From Chara braunii (lineage: Eukaryota > Streptophyta > Charophyceae > Charales > Characeae), in contig BFEA01000057.1 in the NCBI GenBank assembly GCA_003427395.1, positions 3,919,116-3,946,043 of the forward strand: 26,928 nt of DNA, read 5' to 3'. Positions 1-9,422 of the stretch are shown piece after piece. The notes below the pieces were generated by a model. It was not told the DNA's origin. It was given only the letters and a program-made list of their open reading frames with translations, and did no database searches. Within the stretch, counting starts at the first letter, position 1; every line of letters starts with the position of its first letter. The position numbers and the translations under genes were made by a program.

Positions 1-157
1 TCTCCTTCACCCATCCGCCATAGCCAACCACCTTCCACCTTCTTCCTCCACCACCTCCTTCACCCATCCACCATAACCGACCACCTTCCACCTTCTTCCT
101 CCACCACCTCCTTCACCCACCCACCATAGCCAACCATCTTTCACCTTCTCCCTCCCC
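1..157. repeat. 53-bp tandem repeat, about three copies, cut by window start
   Basis: The phrase CTCCTTCACCC recurs at 2, 55 and 108, giving a 53-bp period. The units are pyrimidine-rich and diverge by a few bases; the third degrades after about 150. The array probably extends left of the window. The opposite strand reads as an open but low-complexity Gly/Glu/Trp-rich frame, which is not convincing coding sequence. Confidence 0.85.
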
Positions 158-1757
158 CATTGTCCTTCGTCACTCGAAGGTCGTAAGCAAGGAGGGCACC
201 AAAGAGCGCAAGGGACATTAGGTAGGACGGTAGGACACGCTAGGGGGTGAGGTTTATTACTGATTAGGTGTCTCTTTCTCCTCCTTTCTCTCTTTTTCTC
301 TCCGTCTCTCTCTCCCTTCCCTTTCTCCCTCATTAAGAACCTCCACCTCATCCTCCCCCTCCTCTTCCTTCTTGGCACGTGACTAACTCGCTCACTTGTT
401 ACATTGCCAGGGAACGAACGGTAAAAGAAGCAGTCCTCACTTGGTAGAGAAAGAGGGAAAGGGAAGGGTTGCCGGTCCCTTGCGTCACCAAGAAGGAGAA
501 AAGGGAAATCTTGGAGGAATTGGGAAGGCGAGAAAAGCGAAAGGAAGGGAGCTTGGCACCAGGTCGGTTGACTCAACCATTCCCCCGACTGCATGACTAA
601 GGAGAATGCATGGCTTGATTGTGAGGGGAAGGGAAAGTTGAAGGAACCCTGGGGGGGAAAGGAACTTAGGTTTGCGGGAAGGGCAATGTGTTGACCCCAA
701 TGGGGGATTGTATTGGTCTTTGCTTGTGTGGGACTGTGCAGGTGAGTGGCTTAAATGGCTTGAGCGGGATTTGGTCCGGGATTCGCGAGCAAAAGGGAAG
801 CATGAGGATCGGACGGGGAAGGCCATGGGCTTAGCGTAAAACTAGATGCGGGTGGGCCTTGGTGTAGAGCGCATGGGGAAGAGAGCAAAGGAAAAGAGGG
901 TTTGTCTCGGCATGATGAATGTGTGTCTTGACTCTTTGCATGCAATGTGAAAGCCCGAAAAGACTAAGGGTTAGCGACGGATATGTGAATATTATGTGTG
1001 TGTCAAGCAAAAAAATAGGGGCTAGGGGATGGACGGCGTCGCTGCTCCCGATGATGGCGTAGGTATTGTTGTGCTTAGTGAAAACATGTGTGGCCCAAGG
1101 ATGACGCTTGGCCTGCGCACAAAAGAAGAAAAATTCTCAATGAACCCCCTGGACTGCTTGTGTATTGGAAGGAGCAATTGCCTGGCCACATCTAAGTGAA
1201 TCGAGAAAACGTCGCGAGTGACCTTAAAGCTAGCATCTAGTATGAGAGCGGAGCTACATCCCCAATGTAAAGCCCTCTCACAAATGGCCCATCCCCATCC
1301 ATCTCATAGCACTAGGTGGGGGTGCCCCTGTGACGAACGACCCGCGCCCTGTGCGTGAGCGTGGGCGGGTCGAGCCAAATGGGACCCGCAAAGGGGTCGA
1401 CTCAGGCTCGAAAGTCTAACAAGGTATGGCCCTACAACGTCCATATCCGTTCAACGTTCATCGTTCACACAACGTTGTACGAAGGTGAAATGCTATTTCA
1501 ACTGTCCTAACTGTGTCCGATGTTCGAACAGATTCCCAGATGCCCTGTCTGCACCGCATGTTGAAGCCTGAATCAATTCTCGGTTTTGTTGTTTCGCAGC
1601 TCCACAGGTCAAGTCGCGCTATCTCCCCCACCCGCGTTCTGATATGATCTTTTCTTCACCCTCCACCTCCGTCCGCCATAGCCGATCCGCGCTTCGTAGC
1701 TCAATTTCCTTTCGCCGAAGTTGAACCTGCACGCTATAAAGCTGCGAGGATATTGTT
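158..1757. other. No gene recognised; simple-sequence-rich DNA
   Basis: About 1.6 kb in which I see no convincing gene. There is a CT-rich stretch at about 267-345 and a G/A-rich stretch at about 400-680. Open frames here are short, low in complexity and match no family I know. No tRNA or rRNA signature was seen. Confidence 0.6.
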
Positions 1758-1807
<50 letters not shown>

Positions 1808-1992
1808 TAGCAGCACACACTCGTCAGTGCCCTTTTTGAACGACGAATCAATTTCCGATTTTCGTTCACATGTCCCTTGTGAGGTCGTCGACCACGTATA
1901 TATATATACAGGTACTTGACTCTCTCTCTCTCTCTATAAGGTCGAATTAATTCGCAGTTTTTATTAAATATATATATGTATATATATATGTA
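1758..1992. repeat. Cluster of AT and CT microsatellites
   Basis: A (TA)n run covers about 1760-1801. Shorter TA runs lie at about 1897-1909 and 1967-1991, and a (CT)n run at about 1919-1935. The frames read through them as Tyr-Ile repeats and are not genes. Confidence 0.9.
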
Positions 1993-2736
1993 CAGACAAT
2001 CGTCAGTGTCGTTTCTATAAGGTCGAATTAATCCGCAGTTTCTGTTCTTCCGTCCCTCTTCTGTAACGCCGAGTTAGTTCGCACTTTGCGACCCACAATG
2101 TTGTTGGAGCTGTCGCCTCTCGAATCCAAAACTCCGAGTTAGTTCGCACTTTGTCGACACCTATTGGGATATGTTTCAGGTCTTCATCTCCAAAATTCCG
2201 GATTAGACGCCTCGTTCTTGAAAGTAGGCTCTTCATTTCCAAAAGATAAGACGCCTCGTTCCTGAAAGTAGGCTCTTTGCTGAAAGTAGGCTCTTCATTT
2301 CCAGAATTGCGAGTTGTTGCCCTTCGTATCCAGAACTCCGAGTTAGTTCGCACTTTTCGACACGCGTGTTGTACGTGTTTCAGGTCTTCATTTCGACAAC
2401 TCTGAGTTAGTTCGCACTTTCTTCAAGATAAGTCGCGTCTTTCTTGAACGAGAGTTCCTCGTTTCCGGAACTGCGAGTTGGAATTGTTGTCTTTTCTCAA
2501 TAATTGCGAGTTAGTTCGCACTTGTCGGTAACCATGCGGCACGTGTTGTAGAGGTTTTCATTTCCACAACTCCGAGTCAGTTCACACTTTCACCAAGACA
2601 AGCCGCCTCTTTCTACATCTCCAGGATTGCGAGTTGTTTCGCACTCTGTCCAAGGAGTTGTTATCTTTCCTCCCAACTCACTCCGCCACAGTAGTATCGT
2701 CTTCGTTCCCACAACTCCGAGTTAGTTCGCACTTTG
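1933..2736 (+). repeat. Array of GAGTTAGTTCGCACTTT-type repeats
   Basis: Eight clear copies start at 2071, 2136, 2340, 2404, 2508, 2574, 2631 and 2719, all in the same orientation. Spacings are about 65, 204, 64, 104, 66, 57 and 88 bp. More diverged relatives (GGTCGAATTAATTCGCAG-like) lie near 1940 and 2021. Several copies sit in a larger unit with upstream text like TTTCAGGTCTTCATTTCC. The copy at 2505-2524 reads TGCGAGTTAGTTCGCACTTG, with 5-bp inverted arms TGCGA/TCGCA around a 6-bp spacer. Function is unknown; binding sites or subterminal repeats are possible. Confidence 0.85.
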
Positions 2737-2812
2737 CAGTTGTACTCTTAGGAAAACCTTGTGGCTTTCTCCTGGTCATCCGGTTTGGTCTAGGCTCGGG
2801 CTAATGCTCCAC

Positions 2813-2949
2813 GGTACCATCCTTTCGTTCCAGAAACAGTCTGGAGGCTTGCTCAAGCTGCACACTAACAACAACCGATGTTTATCCTCTCGGTACCATC
2901 CTTTCGTTCCAAAAACAGTCTGGAGGCTTGCTCAAGCTGCACACTAACA
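2813..2949 (+). repeat. 58-bp direct duplication, 79-bp period
   Basis: Positions 2813-2870 are repeated at 2892-2949 with one visible mismatch (CAGAAACAG versus CAAAAACAG). Both copies start GGTACCATCC and end CACACTAACA. The pair lies just upstream of the ParB-like reading frame. TACGACTAG ending at 2963 could serve as a 3' splice site for that frame. Confidence 0.9.
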
Positions 2950-2975
2950 TCTTCTACGACTAGTGCAGACTGCCT

Positions 2976-5900
2976 TTGAAAGGTGTTAAGGGTGTGATAG
3001 AGCCGATCAAGAGTTTCGTCGGGTATGGCTCGAACATGCTACGCTGTCGTCACTTTAAAGGGCTTTACGATGGCAAAATCAGACCTCTTCCACCGCCAGT
3101 GGAATATCTCGATCTTGCGTTGAAGGTGCCGAAAGAGCGTCCGATTCTTCCGCGAGAATATATTTTCCGGCTTCTGCCAGCCCATGAGGGGTCGTCCAAC
3201 TTGGCTCAAGAAACCCCTGTGACGACAGTGGGGCACGGGAGTGTGATTCACGACACTGAGGGTCAGGGCGTGGGGCACGCGCACAGTATTCAGACGCAGG
3301 TCGGCCCGGATGCTCCTGGGAACACGTCTGGCTTGCGTTCTCCAGATGCAGGGACTCACCGGGTCGGCACTCCGAAAATCCTCAAGTTTGTTTGCCAGGG
3401 TGACACATATTCGCTTCGAGATGAGGCGAGAAGAGAATCCGGCAGTTAAGAGCAAGAGGTTGGAGGGAATGAGGTTGAAGGGATGGGTGTTGTGCGTGAC
3501 AGCTCTGGCAGGGAGCCGACTTCTTCGGAGAAGAAGCACGAGCGACAGAAGACGGTGCGAGAAGAGGTGGCGGAACAAACCCGACGCATGAAGAGGATGG
3601 AAGGATACTCAGAGCCGATGATTGGCGGGGATGAAGGTGACGTCGGAGAACGTGCCTCGGGAAAGAGGACGTCAGGGATGCGTGGCGGACAAGAACAAGG
3701 AGTCAAAAAGAACCAGTCGAAGCAAGAGGGTGCAACAACAAGTAAGAACGCGAAGAGGCCCGACGGTTTGACCATCCACGAAGGAAAAGCTATGGGTGAG
3801 GGAGATTCAGCTCGTCTAGGCATTGCCGCCGCGAGAGAACCTTCGGAGAAATCTAAAAGGAAACTGGCAGCTGAAGAAGGCGATGGCCAGAAGAAACCTC
3901 GGAGGAGGAAGACTGCTGAGGGGACGAGTGGTGGTGAAAGGGCAGTCGGTAGGCAGTACGACGAAGTGGCAACGTTTTGGCTCGAATACGAGCGGCACGA
4001 TGATGGTGAGATCGTGGAGAAGGAACTCCCCATTCAACAGCTCATCGACCCCAGGAAGGTCTGCGACATCCCGCTGTGGGAAAGATATTACAATCACCGC
4101 AGACTCCACAGTCTCACTCGCGATGGTGCGGAGGACATCAAGGGTGTGATGCTAAGGCAGTTCCACGAGGAAAAGGGGAAGATCTGGACGAAAAACCCTT
4201 TCGTAGTGGCACCCATCTACAAGCCGGTGACGCATAAGACGGAGAGAGCTCAGAGGGTTCACAAGGATGTCTTTAAGCCAGAGGACAAGGACAAGTACTT
4301 CTATTACCCTGTCAATGGACAACACACTGTGGCTGCTGTGAAGGAGTTGGCCGGTGAGCCAATATTCGAATTGTGGAAGATGCACTCGTGGCCGGCGAGA
4401 GTCGTGTGGTTCTCCGACGAAGACTTTGGGGGGTATTTGCAGGTCAGTCTGACGGAGAACACAAGACACAAGATGTCTAAGCAGCATGCGCAGAAGGCTG
4501 TTTTCGAGGACATGCGGGAGGCATGGGATAATCAATGAAGGTCGGTGGCCATTCAAGGGAACGCTTCCGGTAAGGAGGCTGAAAAACAAGCGTTTTTCGA
4601 CTTCCAAAAGCTGCTTTTGGGAAAGAGTCCGAACGACGCTCACTGGATGATGGCACGNAAAGCGACAACGCTCGCCGACAAGGACCACATCGCTGTCATT
4701 GGCAATGCATCGAGGCAATGGATGCCGCTCGTGACGACCGGTGATGAGGTTTTTCACAAAGGCATGGAGTTCTACGATAAATGGGCCGAGGGAAAGTTGT
4801 TGGGCGGAGACGGGAAGACGCCCTTGTCGAAGCCGGGCAAATACATGCCAGCCAAATCTCCGGGTCTTCAAGCGATTCCGGAAATGGGCGCGAAAGGGGC
4901 GGCTGGTGAAACGAGGATCGGGTGGCTGGTCCGGGTCCCGCCGCCTCTGACCAAAAAGAAAACGCAATCGGACGATTTGTTTTTCATCGTCGTGAAGGAG
5001 CCAGACATGTTATGTTGGCAGTCTCTCGCTGACATGACCGATGCAGAAAACATGTCGATCCTCGACGACATTCTCGCGCCGAGGGGAGTGTTCGTGCAAT
5101 CGGCGGGCGGGCATCCAAAACGTCAACATAAGCCTGGAATTAAAGACATGGTCGCGATGAGGAAAGTGGACCGCATGATGCTCCGCATGTTTCACTACAT
5201 CTTGTTCCTTGAATCCGAGGAGGACGCAGAGGTTTGGCGGTATGGGAGCCAGTTTTTTCGGACCGAGGAGCAACTTCTGGCGGAGTTCGCGCCGCAGGGC
5301 CTCACGAAACAGGTGTGGGTCGAACTGCAGAAGCATTTCCACGGCGCGGTGGAGTACGTGAACACTTGCAAACATTGTCTTCCGTACGAGAAGGGGTCCC
5401 TCGACGAAACGAAGAAAATGTACGATGATGAGAGATTCCCTAAATCTTTCGAGAAGTCCGTCCGCTCCATCTTGCGACGAACGGAGGAAGAAGTGCAAGA
5501 CATGATCAGGGTCAGCGAGGATGTGAGACAAATTAAATGGTACAAGATCAACCGGGTGACCAGCCTTATTCCTTTCAGTTGTCCAGCTTCCCAGGCTCAC
5601 ACTCGTCTCACTGAGATCCGCGAGATTGTGCGACATTACGTGTGCAACTTGTACGTCCTCGATTTTTGTGATCCCACACTCCTCTCAAATTGGCAAGAAG
5701 ACGATTTCGCCTCCTTGCAAGACGTTCTCCAAACCCTATCGCCAAGGCACTGGGCACTTGTCGTCTTCTTCCCCTTTCGTTGGGAGCTCAGTTTCTTGAA
5801 AGGCATGGCCAAGCTTAGCGTTCATAACGTCAGGACAGGGAAGTGGGTGCGCCATGCACAAAGGAAGGCCACTGTTTGGGAAGGCGATATGCTGGTCGAG

Positions 5901-6116
5901 GAGTATGATCGTCTGTACGTGGTTTTCAATGACGAGAACCTGGCAGACAACACGGTCGCAGTCTTCCCGGCCAGCAGTCCATCGAAGCCTCCTCGTGCTA
6001 ATGCTCCAAGTCCGGCGAAACCCGCGGTGGCGGCCCGCTCGAAAGTTGCCTGTTCATCCGACCCGTCAGGACATGGTCTGTTTCGACGTGGCAGACGAGG
6101 ACAAGTTCCCTCGTAG
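2976..6116 (+). pseudogene. ParB/sulfiredoxin-like plus degenerate DNA methyltransferase-like protein, interrupted
   Basis: One frame stays open from about 2964 to 6116 except for TAA at 3447 and TGA at 4536; the first ATG is at 3036. After a basic, low-complexity linker (about 3483-3950) comes a ParB-like domain. NGQHTVAA (4314-4337) resembles the ParB box with a G-[HR]-R core, and ENTRHKMS (4455-4478) resembles the ENxxR box. From about 5560 the protein resembles a beta-type N4/N6 DNA methyltransferase: DFCDP (5661-5675) sits where DPPY is expected, followed by a hydrophobic strand. A frame change near 6060 leads into the next segment. In prokaryotes such proteins act in DNA partition or modification, often in phages. 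Catalytic motifs look altered, so this copy is probably inactive. The domain calls are motif inference. Base 4658 is N. Confidence 0.55.
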
Positions 6117-6866
6117 CCAGCAGGAGGACGGCTGCGTGACAAGTGTTCGAGGAGCTACTTACGGGGACAGGGAGCGCAACCTGGCTCATCTAATTGGTCT
6201 GCTCGATAACTTTTGCAGAGTTGGGCAAACTGTCTTTTTCTTCGGGAAGGCGCACGCATCTGGCGTGTGGGAGCTCCTGTGCAGCGGTCGGAATGTCGTT
6301 GCGTTAGAGGACGAGGCGAAGATGATCGATTACCTTTGCGAGTTCGTTAAGAAACGTGTGGGGGACTCTCGCCACCATTGCTCTTTTGTCCAGACCACCG
6401 GCGAACGGAACTGGGATCCCAAACGTGATATGTATTGGACATTGCCGGAGAAGAAAAGGATGGAGGTTTGGGAGTTCCTTTTCTAGCCAGGACCGCCTGC
6501 TCAGACCGACCTGGAATACAACCGACGGAGGAACCTGATGTTCGGTGTGCTGAATGGTTACCACGATGCACCCAGGGAGTCTGTCTCAAATTTCCTGAAA
6601 AGGTTGGAGCAAGTTTTCTTCTTGATGGCCGAACTGTTGACTCTCGAAAACTACAAGGCGCAGTTCGATGAGGAGGACCCTTTCGACGCATAAGACATGG
6701 AGGAGATGAGCGACTCCGAAACCTTCGATTTTGAGTCCATGCCACTTCCTCGGGTGGTTGCATAGGTTGATGATGAAGGGGAAGGTGTTCCTCGAAGATA
6801 TAGCACGTCCCCTGCCGGTTTGAAGCATGTGTTTGAGCGCGAAACAGTCGAAGGACCAATCGTCTG
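6060..6866 (+). pseudogene. C-terminal methyltransferase-like segment, frameshifted continuation
   Basis: The coding signal continues from the preceding segment in the next frame. Residues coded at about 6170-6345 follow the layout of the C-terminal end of a DNA methyltransferase: a helix ending in LIGLLDNF, then GQTVFFFGKAHASG (6223-6264) where the SAM-binding D-P-F-x-G-S-G loop is expected, then GRNVVALEDE (about 6286-6315) matching the gR-x-ig-vE-x-d strand. The loop lacks the usual DPF and GSG residues, so SAM binding and catalysis are doubtful. In-frame stops lie at 6484, 6691 and 6763. After 6487 the same frame continues with an amphipathic and acidic region (about 6538-6750) that I do not recognise. 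A further frameshift falls at about 6850-6866. Confidence 0.45.
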
Positions 6867-8017
6867 ATGACGGGGAAGAATATAGAGACTATGAGTACAA
6901 ACCTGGCGACAAGCTCCCTAAGGACCATGAAACCTGGGAGAATAACAGGCTCTTCTTCTACGGGAAGTACCACCGGTTCACGCCGGAGGATGTCTGGGGC
7001 CACAACGTCGTCTGGCACCCCAGGAAATTCCAACCTGCTGTAAAGACTGGAAAGTGGGTCATGGCAATGAAGGAAGCCGACGGCAAGTGGAGTGGCCTGA
7101 ACAGACTGGGAGCGGGTCCATTTAAGAAAAAGGCGAGAAAAGCTCTGGTGGAGCATTTGAGTGTTATGAACCCCGACAGGAGCGTGCCGGACGTCAATGT
7201 GTATGCAGGCCAAAAGCTCGATGCGTTGTACGACAACAAAATGTTTGAGTTTCGAGCGCCTTTCTACACACTCGAAACGACACCGTCTCGTGGCATTGAC
7301 TGACGCATGCCGCAACCTCCGTCGGGTGGTCAGCATCCGGGAGGCGGTGGGCGAGGTGATGGAGGAGACGGCGCAGGACCCGGTGGAGGAGGTGACGGAG
7401 GAGACGACATAGGATCTGGTGGTGACAGCAAAGGGGAAGGGGCCAGGCGAAACAGGGTCCAACGAAAACGGTCCGGCGAAAAAGGGTCCGACGAAAAGGG
7501 GTCGGCGGAACCAAAGGGCTCCAACGGAAAACGGTCCGGCGAAAAAGGGTCCGACGAAAAGGGGTCGGCGGAAAGGGGTCGGCGGAAGGGGTCGGGCGGA
7601 AAGGGGCTGGGCGGAAAGGGGCAGGGCGGAAAGCGTAGAGCATTCAGGAGTCACGAGTCTAACAGAACTGAAAGCCGCTGCGAAGGGAGTCGAGATTCGG
7701 ACATGCGAGACGAGGCAGCCCTGAGGTCTTATCAAGTGCGAGTACATTCGCACTTGTCTGCAAGGACTTTGTTTCACGACACCGGCGAGCGCAAAGTGCT
7801 AGAGGGGCCCGCTGCAGGAGTGTTGGAGACCGGGTGTAGCGAGTATGAACGTTATGCTTCAGAGGAGCTGTCACAGGACGCGCATGCTGTGCACCGGGAA
7901 GAGGAGACTCAACACTGGCCGCCTACAGACTGCTGGATGGTATCGACGAGGGAGTGTTGGAGACCGGGGCTAGCGAGCATCTACGTCATCCTTCGGAGGG
8001 TGCGTCCGTCGACTTAG
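6850..8017 (+). pseudogene. Unrecognised region with basic Gly/Lys/Arg repeats, continuation of the ParB-like gene
   Basis: This is a third-frame continuation. Residues coded at 6866-7300 form a compact, charged and aromatic-rich segment (for example WENNRLFFYGKYHRF and WHPRKFQPAVKTGKWV) that I cannot assign to a family. A TGA at 7301 interrupts the frame, which then continues into a Gly/Asp-rich stretch (7307-7430) and a strongly basic Lys/Gly/Arg repeat (7440-7640) that looks like a nucleic-acid-binding tail. From 7650 on the protein carries the repeated unit described separately, with text such as VLETG and QDAHAVHREE. The frame decays at about 7950. Continuity with the upstream domains rests on unbroken coding signal and orientation, not on homology. 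Confidence 0.4.
7465..7572 (+). repeat. 45-bp direct repeat in the basic coding region, 63-bp period
   Basis: Positions 7465-7509 and 7528-7572 share 45 identical bases starting AAAACGGTCCGGCG. The 63-bp period equals 21 codons, so the copies stay in frame and code KRSGEKGSDEKGSAE-type repeats. Shorter related units (GGCGGAAAGGGG) continue to about 7632. Confidence 0.9.
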
Positions 8018-8381
8018 AGAGCAAGAGTACACCATCTCACAGGAAGCGCATGCTGTGCAGCGGGAAGAGGATACTCAACATTCGCCGCCTCACAAAATGC
8101 GGAAGGGGCTTGATGCAGAAGTGTTTGAGACTGGTGCTAGCGAGCATTAGTGTCATGCTTCGGAGGGCACGTCCGTCGATGTTGAGAGCAAGAGTGCAGC
8201 AGCTTTGGGGGAAGAGGACCTTTCACAAGAAGCGCATGCTGTGCAGCGGGATGTCGGGTCAGGCGGAGGTGAAAGCCACTGCGAAGGGAGTCGAGATTCC
8301 AACACGCGCGACGAGGCCGCCCTGGGGTCTTATCAAGTGCGAGTAGATTCGCACTTGTCTGCGAGGACTTTGTTTCATGAC
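7670..8381 (+). repeat. 111-bp coding duplication, 601-bp period
   Basis: Copy one is 7670-7780 and copy two is 8271-8381. Each codes a stretch like EGSRDS..RDEAAL.SYQVRV in a different frame register. Between them, units carrying VLETG-x-SE and Q(D/E)AHAV(H/Q)RE recur near 7815, 7955, 8035, 8115, 8215 and 8513. Each 111-bp copy contains a perfect inverted repeat: CAAGTGCGA/TCGCACTTG at 7733-7756 and 8334-8357, with 6-bp spacers. Confidence 0.85.
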
Positions 8382-8937
8382 GTTGAGGACAGTCCTCGTT
8401 GCAGTACGCAGCACGAGTGTCCTGTTCAGGACGACACCTTGCTCCTGCACCTCTTGGAAGAGGGTGAACGTCTACAGCGCGCGGCGACATCTGTTCAGGG
8501 GCCCTCTGTAGGAGTGTTGGAGACGGGCTAGCGAGTGCGAAGGTCATGCTTTGGAGGAAACGCATGCTGTGCAGCGGGATGAAGAGCTTCTCCAAGGCTC
8601 GTCGGGAAATGCCATCAACATCGGGAACACCGATTTGGTTTTGCACAGTGGGTCGCCACTTACGGCGCAAGAAGGTGACGTTAAGGGAGGTCAATGAACG
8701 TTTGTGGAAGGCAAAGACCGTGGGCGAAAAGGACGTGCATGGACGTTTGGGGAAGCTCGGCTTCGTGGAGATGAGGAGGGCGAAGAAGAACCCGTGGTGG
8801 AAACTTGGTTTCACGACGATGAGGAAGGCGAAGAACCCGTGGGGGAAGCCCAACTTTTTGACGGTGAGGTGTCGGCTCGACTTCATGACGATGAGGCAGG
8901 CGAAGAAACCGGGGGAAGCTCAGCTTTATGCCGGTGA
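7954..8937 (+). pseudogene. Repeat-rich acidic coding remnant with several frameshifts
   Basis: The coding signal moves from frame 1 (from about 7954) to frame 3 (8034-8531, with TAG at 8148) and back to frame 1 (8527-8937, with TGA at 8695). The frameshift at 8526-8529 is visible against sister copies: ACCGGGGCTAGCGAG near 7964 has one more G than ACGGGCTAGCGAG here. The last part codes an acidic repeat (GDEEGEEEPVVE, HDDEEGEEPVGE, HDDEAGEETGG). I do not recognise a family. Low-complexity acidic and basic blocks between the ParB-like and Ulp1-like parts resemble disordered linkers. Confidence 0.45.
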
Positions 8938-9035
8938 GGTGTCGGCTCGGCTTCATGCCGGTGAGGTGTCGGCTCGGCTTCATGTCGGTGGGGTGTCGGC
9001 TCGGCTTCATGCCGGTGAGGTATCGGCTCGTCAAA
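8928..9035 (+). repeat. 27-bp tandem repeat, four copies
   Basis: Copies lie at 8928-8954, 8955-8981, 8982-9008 and 9009-9035; the unit begins ATGCCGGTGAGGTGTCGGCT. Nine codons per unit keep the frame and give an AGEVSARLH protein repeat. The first two copies are identical, the third has two changes and the fourth degrades at its 3' end. A related half-unit sits at about 8860-8888. Confidence 0.9.
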
Positions 9036-9307
9036 TGGGTTCGGAACGGACAGATCATGATTCTCCGTCCACCAGCTGTGGTGAAGAGCAAGGTGATCGA
9101 CCGTCTGCCCTCAGTTCCGGTCGGGAAATGGTGCTTCATGAAGCCACGGAGTTGGTTAGCGACTCGGCTGCCATCAAGCTGGTTAGCGACTCGGCGGTGG
9201 TCGAGATGCAGAAGATCGAGTCCTCCTCGGACGTCGGCCCAGTGGCGCGACAGGAGGCCGGTTCCCCTCGAAGGACTCCCGAGCACGGTAAGATTTGTGA
9301 ACAGTAG
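8928..9307 (+). pseudogene. Coding remnant upstream of a candidate splice donor
   Basis: After the 27-bp repeats, frame 2 stays open to the TAG at 9305 and codes a Ser/Glu-rich stretch with a short duplication (TELVSDSA and IKLVSDSA). A good 5' splice site (CACG/GTAAGA, GT at 9288-9289) falls near the end of this frame. The exon may therefore end at 9287 rather than at the stop codon. No family was recognised. It probably belongs to the same decayed transcription unit as the flanking segments. Confidence 0.4.
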
Positions 9308-9422
9308 CACTCGCGCTCTGTCGATGTTCAGCTCTGTGGTCATCCACATTGAAATGATGGGCTCATGTCGCTATTACAACTTCTTAAACAAAAGCTTGTG
9401 GGTTGTTTTCTATGTTCTACAG
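9288..9422 (+). other. Candidate GT-AG intron, 135 bp
   Basis: The donor ACG/GTAAGA is at 9288. The acceptor follows a pyrimidine-rich stretch (GTTGTTTTCTATGTTCTACAG) and ends at 9422. The interval has lower GC content than its flanks and contains stops in the flanking frames. Joining at these sites links frame 1 upstream to frame 1 downstream, whereas the better upstream frame is 2. Either another frameshift is present or the donor differs. Confidence 0.5.

Noticed and set aside
1609-1869. Tyr-Ile-rich open frames on the - strand
   Set aside because: They are produced by the TA microsatellite.
1933-2736. Possible CRISPR array
   Set aside because: The repeats are short and vary, spacing ranges from about 57 to 204 bp, spacers are themselves partly repeated, and the context is eukaryotic.
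4152-4967. 271-residue open frame on the - strand
   Set aside because: It is a shadow of the ParB-like frame, with the biased composition typical of antisense frames and no motif.
6347-7777. 476-residue open frame on the - strand
   Set aside because: It lies opposite the decayed coding region. Its Pro/Phe/Arg repeats mirror the basic repeats of the + strand, and it matches no family I know.
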